A stretch of DNA of 64,000 bases from Spirosoma foliorum (lineage in GTDB: Bacteria > Bacteroidota > Bacteroidia > Cytophagales > Spirosomataceae), in NCBI RefSeq assembly GCF_014117325.1, contig NZ_CP059732.1, forward strand, positions 682,001 to 746,000. Direction: 5' to 3'. The notes beneath the pieces are model-generated. The model had not been told where the DNA came from, did not search any database, and was given only the letters and a program-made list of their open reading frames with translations. This document shows, in pieces, positions 17,501-26,900 of the stretch (position 1 is the first letter of the stretch; each line of letters starts with the position of its first letter). Both the position numbers and the translations under genes were made by a program.

Positions 17501-17670
17501 ACCATAGTACTGCTTAATGGGCCTTTCAGGCTATTAGGGCCATGATTTATTTCCAATTGCCAGTAGCCTGAATAAACACCTCCGTAGTACTATAACCAGA
17601 AGTAGTAGTGCTTCTGGTTGATTTTGAGTAGCTGACTCCAGAAACAATCAGCTTCTGGAAGGGAAGCCCA
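17501..17670. promoter_or_regulatory. Divergent intergenic region with repeated CCAGAAG dyads
   Basis: The 300 bp between the aldolase (-) and decarboxylase (+) genes contain AACCAGAAG/CTTCTGGTT (17594-17619) and, 17 bp further, TCCAGAA/TTCTGGA (17637-17659), two similar dyads in tandem. A third dyad TCAGGCTA/TAGCCTGA spans 17526-17571. Repeated dyads between divergent catabolic operons are typical of operators, but no regulator gene lies nearby. The rest of the gap (17401-17500) shows nothing clear. Confidence 0.4.
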
Positions 17671-17700
17671 AACCAATGATTATTCCTCCGCTCTGTTAAA

Positions 17701-18402
17701 ATGAAACCTATTGTTCAAATCTCACTGGACCTGACCAACATCGATGAAGCGCTCGAAACAGCTGCTTTAGCCATGCGAGCAGGTGTCGACTGGCTGGAAG
17801 CCGGAACCCCTTTAATTTTGGCCGAAGGCCTGCATGGTGTACGAAAATTACGCGAAGCTTTCCCCAATGTCCCAATCGTCGCTGACCTAAAAACAATGGA
17901 CGGAGGCTACCTCGAAGTCGAAATGATGGCCAAAGCCGGTGCAACCCATGTGGTTGTGATGGCGCGTGCCCACGCCGAAACGGTCAAATGCGTCGTGAAG
18001 GCTGGTCGCGATTTTGGCGTCAGTGTAATGGGCGATAACATGGTTTGCCCGGATATGGTTGAAGGGGCAAAATGGCTCGAAGACCTCGGTTGCGATTACA
18101 TCATTCACCACGTCGGCTACGACGAACGGCGGGGGATTGCAGCTCAGGGTCACCGAATGCCTAGCCCGCTGGATCAGTTACGTGAGGTTGTGCAGGCTGT
18201 TCGGGTGCCGGTTCAGGCCGTTGGCGGACTAAGTCTGGAACAAGCTATTCGCTGTCCGGAATATGGCGCTCCACTAGTTGTACTTGGCGCTCCTTTAACC
18301 ATTGATGCCGATGCGTTCAAAACCGCCGATGGCAATCTGGAAGCGTCTCTTCGGCTGATCTGTGAAAAAATCCACGCCTATGGCGATGTAAAACTGAAAT
18401 GA
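17701..18402 (+). CDS. HUMPS/KGPDC-type decarboxylase of the OMPDC superfamily
   Basis: This 233-residue (beta/alpha)8 protein belongs to the orotidine-monophosphate decarboxylase suprafamily branch that includes 3-keto-L-gulonate-6-phosphate decarboxylase and hexulose-6-phosphate synthase. The hallmark metal motif DLKTMD (Asp62, Lys64, Asp67) is intact, as are EAGTPLILAEG (33-43) and the phosphate-grip region AVGGLS near the end. The KGPDC/HPS branch needs Mg2+. It is the first gene of a plus-strand set with a zinc dehydrogenase, SDR and TIM-barrel isomerase, which suggests a beta-keto sugar acid is made, decarboxylated and isomerised. Its TGA stop is inside the AATGAATAATG repeat. Confidence 0.85.
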   Translation: MKPIVQISLDLTNIDEALETAALAMRAGVDWLEAGTPLILAEGLHGVRKLREAFPNVPIVADLKTMDGGYLEVEMMAKAGATHVVVMARAHAETVKCVVKAGRDFGVSVMGDNMVCPDMVEGAKWLEDLGCDYIIHHVGYDERRGIAAQGHRMPSPLDQLREVVQAVRVPVQAVGGLSLEQAIRCPEYGAPLVVLGAPLTIDADAFKTADGNLEASLRLICEKIHAYGDVKLK

Positions 18403-18542
18403 ATAATGAACAAAAATTAGAATGAACAATGGATAATCGGGGCCGCCCGTGCGGTAAAATGTAAAATGAATGATGAGGTAATCGATTGATGTACTGTCTA
18501 TTAGCATTTCATTATCCATTCTGCATTCTGCATTATTCATTT
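18397..18542. repeat. AATGAATAATG-family inverted repeat
   Basis: Outer arms AAATGAATAATG (18397-18408) and its complement (18531-18542) and inner arms AATGGATAAT / ATTATCCATT (18428-18437, 18511-18520) fill the whole gap between the decarboxylase stop and the dehydrogenase start. The left arm contains the TGA stop codon. The same family occurs at 49695-49800 and 62620-62692. Confidence 0.75.
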
Positions 18543-18554
18543 ACTTGAACCCTT

Positions 18555-19580
18555 ATGAAATCTGCTGCCGTTGTTAATTATGCGCCGGAGAAAGGCTCCG
18601 TCGAGATTCGTGAACTGGATCGACCAACGATTGGGGAAGATGATGTGTTGCTGGAAGTGGCGAACGTTGGCGTTTGTGGAAGTGACCTTCACCAGTGGAC
18701 GTCTGATCATAGCTGGCCCGTAAACTATCCAGTCGTACTAGGTCATGAATTTGGTGGACATATTGTTGAACTCGGAAGTCGGGTGACGGGTTGGCGTGAG
18801 GGTGATCGCGTCGTTAGTGAAACGGCGGCTGTTATTGACGCCAACAACCCAATGACTCGTCGCGGGCTCTATAATCTCGACCCTACCCGAAAAGGGTTTG
18901 GCTATGGAGTCAATGGTGCTATGACACGCTTTGTGCGTGTTCCAGCTCGCTGCCTGCATTTAGTACCTGATCAACTCGCTTTCGAGCAGGCCTGTCTGAC
19001 AGAGCCCTGCTGCGTGGCGTTCAATGCTGTTGTGGAAAACAGCCGGATAAAACCTGGCGACCGCGTGATTGTGCTCGGACCGGGTACTATTGGTATATTG
19101 TGTGCCGCTATGGCCCGTCTTTGTGGGGCCGAAGTTGCTTTGGTTGGCCTGGAAGCCGATCGGCATCGATTGGCGATTGGAAAGCAGTACGGTTGTGAAG
19201 CCATTATTGGGGATGCTACCGAATGGGCGAAAAAAGCGGATGGCCTCGGAGCCGATTGTATCATTGATGCGGCCGGTTCGAGCATTACTCTGAAAATTGC
19301 GATGCAGTTGGTTCGGCCCAATGGGCATATTACCAAAGTTGGTTGGGGACCACAGCCGCTTGGTTTTTCGCTCGATCCATTGGTGCAAAAAAACGTAACA
19401 CTTCAGGGAAGTTTTAGCCATAACTGGCCAATCTGGGAGCGCGTCATCGCCTTGCTTGCTAATGGGCAACTCGATGTGAAACCCATTATTGGGGGCGTGT
19501 GGTCTATTACCGACTGGCACGAAGCCTTCGAAAAAATGCACCGGGGCGATGTTGTAAAAAGCGTACTAAAACCGGTTTGA
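18555..19580 (+). CDS. Zinc-type alcohol/polyol dehydrogenase (MDR family), structural zinc site absent
   Basis: This 341-residue medium-chain dehydrogenase has the catalytic zinc region GVCGSDLHQW (Cys-Asp) and GHEFGGHIVELG (His-Glu), and a Rossmann glycine motif VLGPGTIGILCA. It resembles sorbitol, threonine or butanediol dehydrogenases, which oxidise a secondary alcohol with NAD(P)+. The four-Cys structural zinc lobe usually seen between residues 90 and 115 is missing: that stretch reads ETAAVIDANNPMTRRGLYN with no cysteine. Loss of that site is known in some MDR subfamilies. It ends 3 bp before the SDR start, so the two are cotranscribed. It likely makes a keto intermediate in the same pathway as the decarboxylase. 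Confidence 0.88.
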   Translation: MKSAAVVNYAPEKGSVEIRELDRPTIGEDDVLLEVANVGVCGSDLHQWTSDHSWPVNYPVVLGHEFGGHIVELGSRVTGWREGDRVVSETAAVIDANNPMTRRGLYNLDPTRKGFGYGVNGAMTRFVRVPARCLHLVPDQLAFEQACLTEPCCVAFNAVVENSRIKPGDRVIVLGPGTIGILCAAMARLCGAEVALVGLEADRHRLAIGKQYGCEAIIGDATEWAKKADGLGADCIIDAAGSSITLKIAMQLVRPNGHITKVGWGPQPLGFSLDPLVQKNVTLQGSFSHNWPIWERVIALLANGQLDVKPIIGGVWSITDWHEAFEKMHRGDVVKSVLKPV

Positions 19581-19583
19581 CCC

Positions 19584-20360
19584 ATGCGGTTGCAACATAA
19601 AGTCATCATTGTTACCGGAAGTTGTACTGGTATTGGAAAGGCCATTGCCAGGCGGTGTGTTGCCGAAGGGGCACGGGTTGTTGTTCACGGACTGGAACGG
19701 GAATTGGGCGAAGCGATCGTTGCCTCGTTGGGGAGTGATAACGCCGTGCTACACATCGAAGAAATTACCGCCGACAATGCCCCACAGCATTTAGTGGATC
19801 TGGCCCTGAAAACGTTTGGCCGACTGGATGCGGTCGTCAATAATGCGGCTATGGTTGTTTCGTCAAACACCCAGACAACTGATCTGGTACTGTTTCGGAA
19901 GGTGATGGAAGTGAATGCGTTAGCGCCATTTGCCTTAATTAAGGTGGCGTTACCCCATCTGCAGAAACAGCACGGGTGTGTTCTGAATATTGGCTCACTG
20001 AATGCCTGGTGTGGCGAACCGAATCTAATGGCCTATAGCGTTTCGAAAGGAGCGCTGGTGACGTTGACCCGAAATCTGGGCGATACGCTTCATCGGGAAT
20101 CGGGGGTGCGGGTCAACCAACTAAACCTGGGCTGGGTGTTGACCGAGAGGGAAATTCAACGCAAGCATGAGCAGGGAATGGCTGATGACTGGTACAACCA
20201 CCTGCCGCCAGAACTTGCACCATCGGGCCGGATTTTGCAGCCCGAAGAAATTGCTGCCGCTGCCGTGTATTGGTTGGCCGATGAAAGTGGACCCGTTAGC
20301 GGACAAATTGTTGATCTGGAACAGTACCCATTTATCGGCCGAAATCTGCCCAAAAATTAA
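19584..20360 (+). CDS. Short-chain dehydrogenase/reductase
   Basis: This 258-residue classical SDR has the cofactor motif TGSCTGIGKAIA near residue 11, NNAAMV in the core, and the catalytic Tyr-Lys in YSVSKGALV. The C-terminal part (GRILQPEEIAAAAVYWLADES) is the usual SDR end. It probably oxidises or reduces a sugar or sugar acid carbonyl with NAD(P). It follows the zinc dehydrogenase by 3 bp and precedes the isomerase across an A/T-rich inverted repeat. The TAA stop lies in the left part of that repeat. Confidence 0.9.
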   Translation: MRLQHKVIIVTGSCTGIGKAIARRCVAEGARVVVHGLERELGEAIVASLGSDNAVLHIEEITADNAPQHLVDLALKTFGRLDAVVNNAAMVVSSNTQTTDLVLFRKVMEVNALAPFALIKVALPHLQKQHGCVLNIGSLNAWCGEPNLMAYSVSKGALVTLTRNLGDTLHRESGVRVNQLNLGWVLTEREIQRKHEQGMADDWYNHLPPELAPSGRILQPEEIAAAAVYWLADESGPVSGQIVDLEQYPFIGRNLPKN

Positions 20361-20442
20361 ATGATTAAATGATTGAGTTGTTGAATGAGTAGCGCAACAC
20401 AACAATTCGATAATTCAATCATTCAACAATTCAAAAATTAAG
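20356..20442. repeat. TTGAATGATTGAATTGTTGAAT-type low-complexity inverted repeat
   Basis: Both halves consist of the phrases TGATTGA, TTGTTGAAT and ATTCAACAA in opposite orientation. The element spans the whole SDR-isomerase gap and includes the SDR stop codon. It resembles the other phrase-built palindromes of this window but has its own sequence. Confidence 0.6.
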
Positions 20443-20445
20443 CAT

Positions 20446-21336
20446 ATGCCCCAATTAGCCGCTTTCCCTAAAGCGTTTATGCAGCAGCTCTGCAAAGACG
20501 GAACCATGCGTGTTTCGGAATGGATTGAGCTGGCATCTCAACTCAATATTGATGGTCTGGAATGGTACGCCGGATTTCTGGAGATGGACGATGAGGCCAA
20601 CTGGCCTGTATTTCGCCAACAAGTGGAAGCTCATGGAAAGGTGATTCCGATGATGTGCTGCTCCCCCGATTTTACGCACCCTGATGCCGCTTTCCGTGCC
20701 AACGAAATTGCGAAGCAGAAACGCTGGATCGATATGACGTATATACTAGGTGGTTCGTATTGTCGGGTGCTTTCTGGACAGCGACGGCCGGAGCTATCCA
20801 TCGAAGAAGGGGTAGCTCTGGCGGCCGAATGCATCGAAGCCTGTTTGCCTTATGCGCAGGAACGCGGTATTACGCTCATCATCGAAAATCATTATAAAGA
20901 TGACTTCTGGACCTATCCTGAATTTGCCCAGAAAATGGATGTGTTCTGTATGCTTGTAGACCGAATCAATCATCCAAATTTCGGTGTCAATTATGATCCA
21001 AGCAATACCTATCTGGCCGGTGAAGACCCGCTGGAGCTTCTTTATCGGGTATCGCACCGGGTGGTGACTATGCACGCCAGCGACCGATATTTGATCGAAG
21101 GGACCATCGAAGACCTTCGTCGTGAAGAAGGTGGTGCGGCTGGATACGCCAAACGACTCAGTCACGGCGAAATAGGTAAGGGTCTTAACGATTACGATGC
21201 CATATTTACGGAACTGAAACGAGTGGGCTTCGATGGCTGGATCAGCATTGAGGATGGGGTAGATGGTATGGCGCAGCTAGAACGTAGTGTCGCGTTCCTA
21301 CAGAAAAAAATAGCTGAATACTGGCCAGAGAACTGA
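20446..21336 (+). CDS. Sugar isomerase/epimerase, xylose-isomerase-like TIM barrel
   Basis: This 296-residue AP-endonuclease-2 / xylose-isomerase-like TIM barrel shows the four metal ligands expected of sugar epimerases: LIIENHYKD (Glu), VNYDPSNTYL (Asp), VVTMHASDRY (His) and ISIEDGVDG (Glu). The family includes L-xylulose-5-phosphate 3-epimerase (UlaE), hydroxypyruvate isomerase and keto-sugar-acid decarboxylases, so the exact reaction is open. It has no signal peptide. It lies last in the plus-strand set after decarboxylase, dehydrogenase and SDR, and is followed by a 479-bp gap filled with two palindromic elements. Confidence 0.88.
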   Translation: MPQLAAFPKAFMQQLCKDGTMRVSEWIELASQLNIDGLEWYAGFLEMDDEANWPVFRQQVEAHGKVIPMMCCSPDFTHPDAAFRANEIAKQKRWIDMTYILGGSYCRVLSGQRRPELSIEEGVALAAECIEACLPYAQERGITLIIENHYKDDFWTYPEFAQKMDVFCMLVDRINHPNFGVNYDPSNTYLAGEDPLELLYRVSHRVVTMHASDRYLIEGTIEDLRREEGGAAGYAKRLSHGEIGKGLNDYDAIFTELKRVGFDGWISIEDGVDGMAQLERSVAFLQKKIAEYWPEN

Positions 21337-21382
21337 TCGTGTGTACTATACCATGATTTCAGAATCAGCCTGCATTTGCTTT

Positions 21383-21541
21383 GGCCCATAGGGCCTTCAC
21401 AGCGTAGCGTCGGTAGGAAAAGCCTCTATACGAATAGCTAGGTGTGCCGTTAGGTACACAATTGTTATGTACCTAACGGCACATTGACTGTTTCAACCCT
21501 ATTTTGCTACCGACGCTACGCTGTGAAGGTCCTAACGGACC
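21383..21541. repeat. Nested palindromic element of about 160 bp, copy 1
   Basis: Terminal arms 21383-21416 and 21507-21541 share the core CTACCGACGCTACGCTGTG and end in mini-hairpins GGCCC-ATA-GGGCC and GGTCC-TAAC-GGACC. The centre holds its own 14-bp perfect stem GTGCCGTTAGGTAC / GTACCTAACGGCAC (21444-21457, 21469-21482). A second copy of the same design lies at 52710-52878. No protein is encoded. Confidence 0.8.
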
Positions 21542-21570
21542 ACCCATAATCCCGAATTCATGTTAGACTA

Positions 21571-21677
21571 GTAGCCCCGCACCGACGGACCGGCTGATTT
21601 TTATGATGATTACGATGAAGGATGATTTAAATGAAATCTGCGTCAATCATAATTATCCTAAAAATCTGCGGGGCTAT
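21571..21677. repeat. GTAG-footed inverted repeat with CTGATTTTTATGAT core
   Basis: GTAGCCCCGCA (21571-21581) pairs with TGCGGGGCTA (21667-21676). Inside it are CGGCTGATTTTTATGATGAT and a facing ATCATAATTATCCTAAAAATC, relating it to the elements at 3120 and 63250. It lies in the gap before the Gfo/Idh/MocA gene. The remainder of the gap (21678-21815) shows no clear signal. Confidence 0.65.
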
Positions 21678-21815
21678 TGATAAATCATCATCTGACTTAC
21701 AATTTTTGCCAGCCAGAAAGGTACGATTTCCCTATAAATCAGTACTATAGTTTAGGTCGAAGCGATCTTTTGTAAATCGGACCTATTCCTAAACCCCCAA
21801 ACCTCTCAGACTTTC

Positions 21816-23264
21816 ATGGAAGAAAAGAAAATTACACCGAATGCAGAGAGTCGTCGCGATTTTCTGAAAACATCCTCATTGGCGGCTACGTCATTTTTCA
21901 TTGTTCCCCGGCACGTTCTTGGCAAGGGATTTATAGCCCCAAGTGATAAACTCAACATTGCGGGAATTGGAGCCGGTGGTAAAGGTAAAAGCGACCTGGC
22001 TTCCTTTGCAAAAAGCCCGAATGTCAACATCGTGGCCCTCTGCGACGTCGATGATCGGCAGGCCGTGGATTCCCGGAGCCGTTATCCGAAGGCGACCTAT
22101 TACAAGGATTTTCGGGAGATGCTTTCTAAGGAAAACAGGAACATTGATGCCTGCTCCATCTCCACACCCGACAACACGCACGCTGTAGCCACGCTTGCTG
22201 CCATGCAGTTAGGTAAACATGTGTACACCCAAAAACCACTAACCCACGACATTTACGAATCGCGGATTTTGGGCCAGGCGGCTAAAAAATACAAAGTCGT
22301 GACGCAGATGGGCAATCAGGGCGGTTCGGGGAATGGTGTTCGCCGGATGAAAGAAATCTATGATTCCGGGATTATTGGCGAGGTTCATAAAGTGCTGACC
22401 TGGACCAATCGGCCTGTTTGGCCACAAGCCGTTCCGACCGATAAAACCTTCGATATTCCGAAAGAGCTGGATTTTGATCTGTGGTTAGGTCCCGCTAAAA
22501 AAGTGCCGTATAACGAAGCCTATCTACCCTGGAACTGGCGAGGTTGGTGGCCTTATGGAACGGGTGCCCTCGGCGATATGGCCTGCCACATCATGGACCC
22601 CGTCTTCCGAATTTTACCCATTGATTACCCGACTTCGGTAGAATGTAGTTTGGCCGGCACGTGGGCATTTACGTTACGTCCACAAGATGACAATCCAGAT
22701 TGGACGCCTTTTTCATCATCTATTCACCTTAATTACCCCCGTAAAGACGGCAAGGGCGACATCAAGTTAAGCTGGTACGATGGCGGTATTCTGCCGGAAC
22801 TTCCAGAAGAACTATTACCCGGAGAAAGCTTTGGTAATTCGGATGGGGGAGTGCTGTTTATCGGTACTAAAGGCAAGCTCATGGCCGATTGCTACGGTGC
22901 CAACCCGCGTCTGTTGCCCCTGAAAGCCAATGAGACGTTGAATATTCCCGAAACGATTGCCCGTGTGCCTAACGAAGACCATTATCTGCAATGGGTCGAT
23001 GCGTGCATTGCGGGGCATGGTAAAGGCATAACAAGTTCGCCGTTCGAATACGCGGCCCCGTTTGCGGAAAGTATCCTTATCGGAAATCTGGCCCTGCGTA
23101 GCTGGATGTTGCGCGATAATCCGTCCGCCAAACGATCTTCGGAGCGATACAATGGTCGCAAGAAGTTGTATTATGATGCGCCCAATATGAAAATCACGAA
23201 TTACGATCTGGCTAATCAGTTTGTTAAGCGTGATTATAGAGAGGGCTGGAGTTTGACTCTGTAA
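21816..23264 (+). CDS. Tat-exported Gfo/Idh/MocA family oxidoreductase
   Basis: This 482-residue protein begins with a twin-arginine signal (SRRDFLKTSSLAATSFF), so it is probably folded with its cofactor and exported to the periplasm. The Rossmann fold follows with LNIAGIGAGGKGKSD and ALCDVDD. The substrate-domain motif KHVYTQKPLTHD carries the conserved Lys-Pro typical of this family. The large C-terminal part contains WNWRGWWPYGTGALGDMACH, the aromatic stretch common in exported Bacteroidota members, some of which are glycosidases or 3-keto-sugar enzymes using tightly bound NAD. It follows the sugar-catabolic set on the same strand but after a gap with palindromes, so it may have its own promoter. 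Confidence 0.9.
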   Translation: MEEKKITPNAESRRDFLKTSSLAATSFFIVPRHVLGKGFIAPSDKLNIAGIGAGGKGKSDLASFAKSPNVNIVALCDVDDRQAVDSRSRYPKATYYKDFREMLSKENRNIDACSISTPDNTHAVATLAAMQLGKHVYTQKPLTHDIYESRILGQAAKKYKVVTQMGNQGGSGNGVRRMKEIYDSGIIGEVHKVLTWTNRPVWPQAVPTDKTFDIPKELDFDLWLGPAKKVPYNEAYLPWNWRGWWPYGTGALGDMACHIMDPVFRILPIDYPTSVECSLAGTWAFTLRPQDDNPDWTPFSSSIHLNYPRKDGKGDIKLSWYDGGILPELPEELLPGESFGNSDGGVLFIGTKGKLMADCYGANPRLLPLKANETLNIPETIARVPNEDHYLQWVDACIAGHGKGITSSPFEYAAPFAESILIGNLALRSWMLRDNPSAKRSSERYNGRKKLYYDAPNMKITNYDLANQFVKRDYREGWSLTL

Positions 23265-23266
23265 GA

Positions 23267-23368
23267 GCTGGCGCGAGTATTTACTCGTGCCTGTTCATAT
23301 AGCAAGCATTCGCTTGCGTCAGTGAATACTGAATTCATGAACAGGCACGAGTAAATACTCGCGCCAGC
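23267..23368. repeat. Perfect 32-bp inverted repeat, GCGCGAGTATTTACTCG family
   Basis: Arms 23267-23298 and 23337-23368 are exact complements. Each arm contains an imperfect inner palindrome around GCGAGTATTTACTCG, and the spacer has GCAAGC-ATTC-GCTTGC. It begins 2 bp after the Gfo/Idh/MocA stop and ends 11 bp before the convergent DinB-like stop, the position of a two-way terminator. Confidence 0.8.
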
Positions 23369-23379
23369 GCACTAGCTGT

Positions 23380-23898
23380 TCAGGATAACGCCAGTTTGAT
23401 ATGGGCCAGATGGTGTTGAACGTGCCAGGCGGTCATGGCCAGAGCCTGAGCTTGGCTAATCATAATCTGCCGAACTGGATGAAAATACGAAATGGCCAGC
23501 ATGGGTTCTGTTAGGGATTTGGTCAGATAAACGTAGCGTCGGGTGACTCCATCGAGCAGCACCAGCGAGTCGTCAATGGGCGCTTCTGTTGCATCGGGCG
23601 TATGCGCCCAGGCGTTCATGTCGATGAGCGTAAGCACCTTATAATCGGGTTCTGTCAACGCTTTTTTCATGCGAAGAAAATGCACAAACTGAATATCAGC
23701 CACGTGATGAACCAACTGCTGTACCGTCCAACTGCCTTCACGGTATGTTTTTGCTAAATCAGTTGTCGATAGGTTTTCGACCAGTTCTCGATAAGCCGCC
23801 GGGCTGTTTTCAATAATTTTAATTAGTTGGGCCAGTTCCTCGGTAGAATAGGTGTCTTGCGGAACAAAAGGCCCGATGGGAAACTTACGATCGTCCAT
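23380..23898 (-). CDS. DinB/YfiT-family metal-dependent protein (putative bacillithiol S-transferase)
   Basis: This 172-residue four-helix DinB-superfamily protein has the three metal-binding His positions visible in QQLVHHVADIQ and TAWHVQHHLAHI. The opening KFPIGPFVPQDTYS is typical of the YfiT branch, some members of which transfer bacillithiol to reactive compounds. Length is normal. It has no signal peptide and no obvious operon partner, since the Ig-repeat protein gene ends 51 bp away from its start on the same strand. Substrate and thiol are unknown for this organism. Confidence 0.85.
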   Translation of the reverse strand: MDDRKFPIGPFVPQDTYSTEELAQLIKIIENSPAAYRELVENLSTTDLAKTYREGSWTVQQLVHHVADIQFVHFLRMKKALTEPDYKVLTLIDMNAWAHTPDATEAPIDDSLVLLDGVTRRYVYLTKSLTEPMLAISYFHPVRQIMISQAQALAMTAWHVQHHLAHIKLALS

Positions 23899-23949
23899 GT
23901 CTTTTCTGGAATTTCATCGATTTGTGACTCTTTAGACAAGTTGTTAGAT

Positions 23950-26900
23950 TTACTTCAGTCGCAAACTTATCTGCGCTGTATCGTCTTCGCCAGTATCAAA
24001 ACCGTTGGTTGGATCAGAATCTATGTCTTCCCAATCACAATGGCTGATTCGTGCTTTAATGGGCTCATTTATTGGGCCAGTTGCCTGTACCTGAAACGTA
24101 AATGCCTGTGGCCATTTAGGAAAATACTGTCCACCTGTTAAGACAATTTGCTGACCTGTTGCAACCATGCCTTTGCCGTCTACGAACGTCAATCCCGCTG
24201 GCAAAAGACAAGTGACTTCTGGACTCAGTAAGCGAGTATTATTGTAATTATCGACCAGAAGGGTAACTGTAATGAGCTCATTAAGTGAAGGCGCAGCATT
24301 GCTTACTAATGTTGTCAAACTCAGATCAACCAGTTCATCTGGTAATACTATCTTATCGACCTTAGGTGATGGTAAATAAGCTGGATTTGGTTCAGGTGAT
24401 TCGCTGATAGTAGAGCCAGGTTCAGTCGTTCGCAGATCAATCCAGGCTACGTCGTCTTGACCGTCATTGGTGCCACTGGCAGGAGCCGAATCAGGATCAG
24501 GGTTGTCGGTACCTGTTATCTGAGCTGCTAATCTGAACACTCCAGTTATTGTTGGGGCTACTTCACAATATAGGTCCACTGAACCATTAGCTGGAATATT
24601 GGTGACTAAGGCACGTATAACTGTTCCATCTGCTTGAAAGCTGCCTGCATTGACAACTGCCATTAGGGCAGGCAATCGGCTTTCGATCTGTACATTATGA
24701 GCTTCCTGACTGCTACTGTTATTAATAGTTAGTGTCATGGTAATGGGTTTACCTATAACTGCTATGCGGTTGTTGACAGAGAGTTGTAGACTCAAATCCG
24801 TTTCAGGTTGGTCACTAATCCGAACTGTTAGTGGAGCGGAAGGGGGACTCACACAGCCTTCATATCCCAAACAGGTTGCCGTATAGATAGTCGTCTGATT
24901 TGGTGTGACAATGATTGAACGGCCCATTTGGCCATCCGACCATTGAACATCTGACCCAATGCACTTATCTGCGTACAGAACTGTTGATCGGCCGCTGGCA
25001 ATAAATGAGTTGCTAGTCCAAATTTTAGGTGCCGTTATTCCTACGGTTATACTAGCTGTATCGCGGGTAATGGCAGAAGCACAAGCACCGCCAAACGTAG
25101 TTTTTAAAATGTAAAGTCCGGCATTGGCTGCACTGGCACTTGAGATACTTAATGAGGGAGAAGTAGACGTACTACCGTCTGGCAATGTCCATTCATAACT
25201 GTTTTGAGTCAATACATCATTAGAGTTATACGCCATGGCATTGGGCGCCAATCGATATGTGTTGCCAAGACAAAGTGGAGGAGTACCTCCACCACCACCA
25301 TTCGATCTGAAAACACCAATTTGCATTGTCGCCGATTGTATAATGACATTTGCAAAACTAACTCGTGTGCCAGCACACTGGCCTGTATAAACTGTCGTCA
25401 GGCTGTAGACACCAGACATAGCTGTAGTTGCGTTGACAAGTGTCAGCCTTTGGGCCGAACTAGTAAAACCGTTTGGACCTTTCCAATGGTAGGAGGCTAC
25501 AGATGTACTATCAATTGAGTTATAGGCCGATAGGAATATAGTTGCCCCCGGGCAATACGTATCAGTGGCGGGAGACATTCCTGCTAAGGGATAGGCCGAA
25601 ATATAACTAATGGGCTTGCCGATAGTAATACCTTGAGCATTTGAATAGGTACCACTGCATTCGCCTGAAACATTGACTGTTAGGTTATATGTTCCAGAAG
25701 CCAGAGTACTGGCAGTAGGTATGGTTGGCTGCTTCGCAGAGCTGGTGAAGCCATTTGGACCGCTCCATTGATAGGTAAGTGTTGATCGACTTGAGGGAAA
25801 CCCATTTGGACCATTGAAGAAAATTGGATACATGTCGAAAGAGGTACCCGGACAGTATTGATTGCCATAGGATGCTTTATCGGTTGACTGACTGTAAAGA
25901 CTCACAAGAGGTTTCGTAATTTGAATTTGTTTACTTGCAGTAATGGCGCCGGTACAGGCTCCCGACAGCGTAGCAGTTACACTGTATGTGCCTGTCATAG
26001 TGTAAGTTACATTAGTCATAGTAAAGCTCTGGCTAGTACTGCTGAATCCATTCGGACCGTTCCATAAATAGGTTGCAGAGAGACCTTCCAAAGAGGGTGT
26101 AGTGCTCACTCCAAAGGAACTGCCAGGACAAAATGTACCGCTGAGGGCTGTATTGCTACCAGTAGTTGCACTGGTCACAGCAATAGTGGGTAAGCCAATA
26201 TTCATGTTGACCGAGTTTGTTCCCGAGCAGCCAGTAGACAAGGTTGCGGTTACGCTGTAAAGACCACTCATTGCCGTTGTTGCATTCGTGAGGGTAGGAC
26301 TATCAATGTTGCTTGTAAACCCATTAGGCCCACTCCAGCGAAATGTTGCTGAATAGGAACTAGGAGCCATTGAGTAGGCACTGACAACAAAATTACTACC
26401 AGGGCATACCGTTTGTGCCGACGATCGGCTGCCGTCTGTATTGAGTCGAAACGAACCGATTGGGACAGCCAGCTGACCTGTTTGGATTGTTTGTGAGGCA
26501 GTAGCTGTTCCTGGGCAGCTGCCAGAAAATGTAGCTGTTACGCTATATGTGCCAGCTACAGCGGTTGTAACACTGGGCAATGTGAAACTCTGGGCTGTAC
26601 TGGTAAAACCGCTCGGACCTCGCCACTGATAGGTAACAGTTGTTCCCGTTGAAGGATATGCAGTTGCTCGAAGCTCTGCGGATGTTTCTGGACAAAATGT
26701 ATTAAAAGGCTGTGGATTTGATCCAGTAGAATATGAGTTCGCGCTAACTGAAAGCGTGGTATTGTATATCTGCACAGTATCTTTACCAACACCACAATTA
26801 TTAGGATAGGTGGCCTCTACAATGTACAAGCCAGCTACTCCTTGTGGTACTACCGGGTTTTGTTCTGTGCTCACAAAACCATTAGGTCCAGTCCAGCGAT

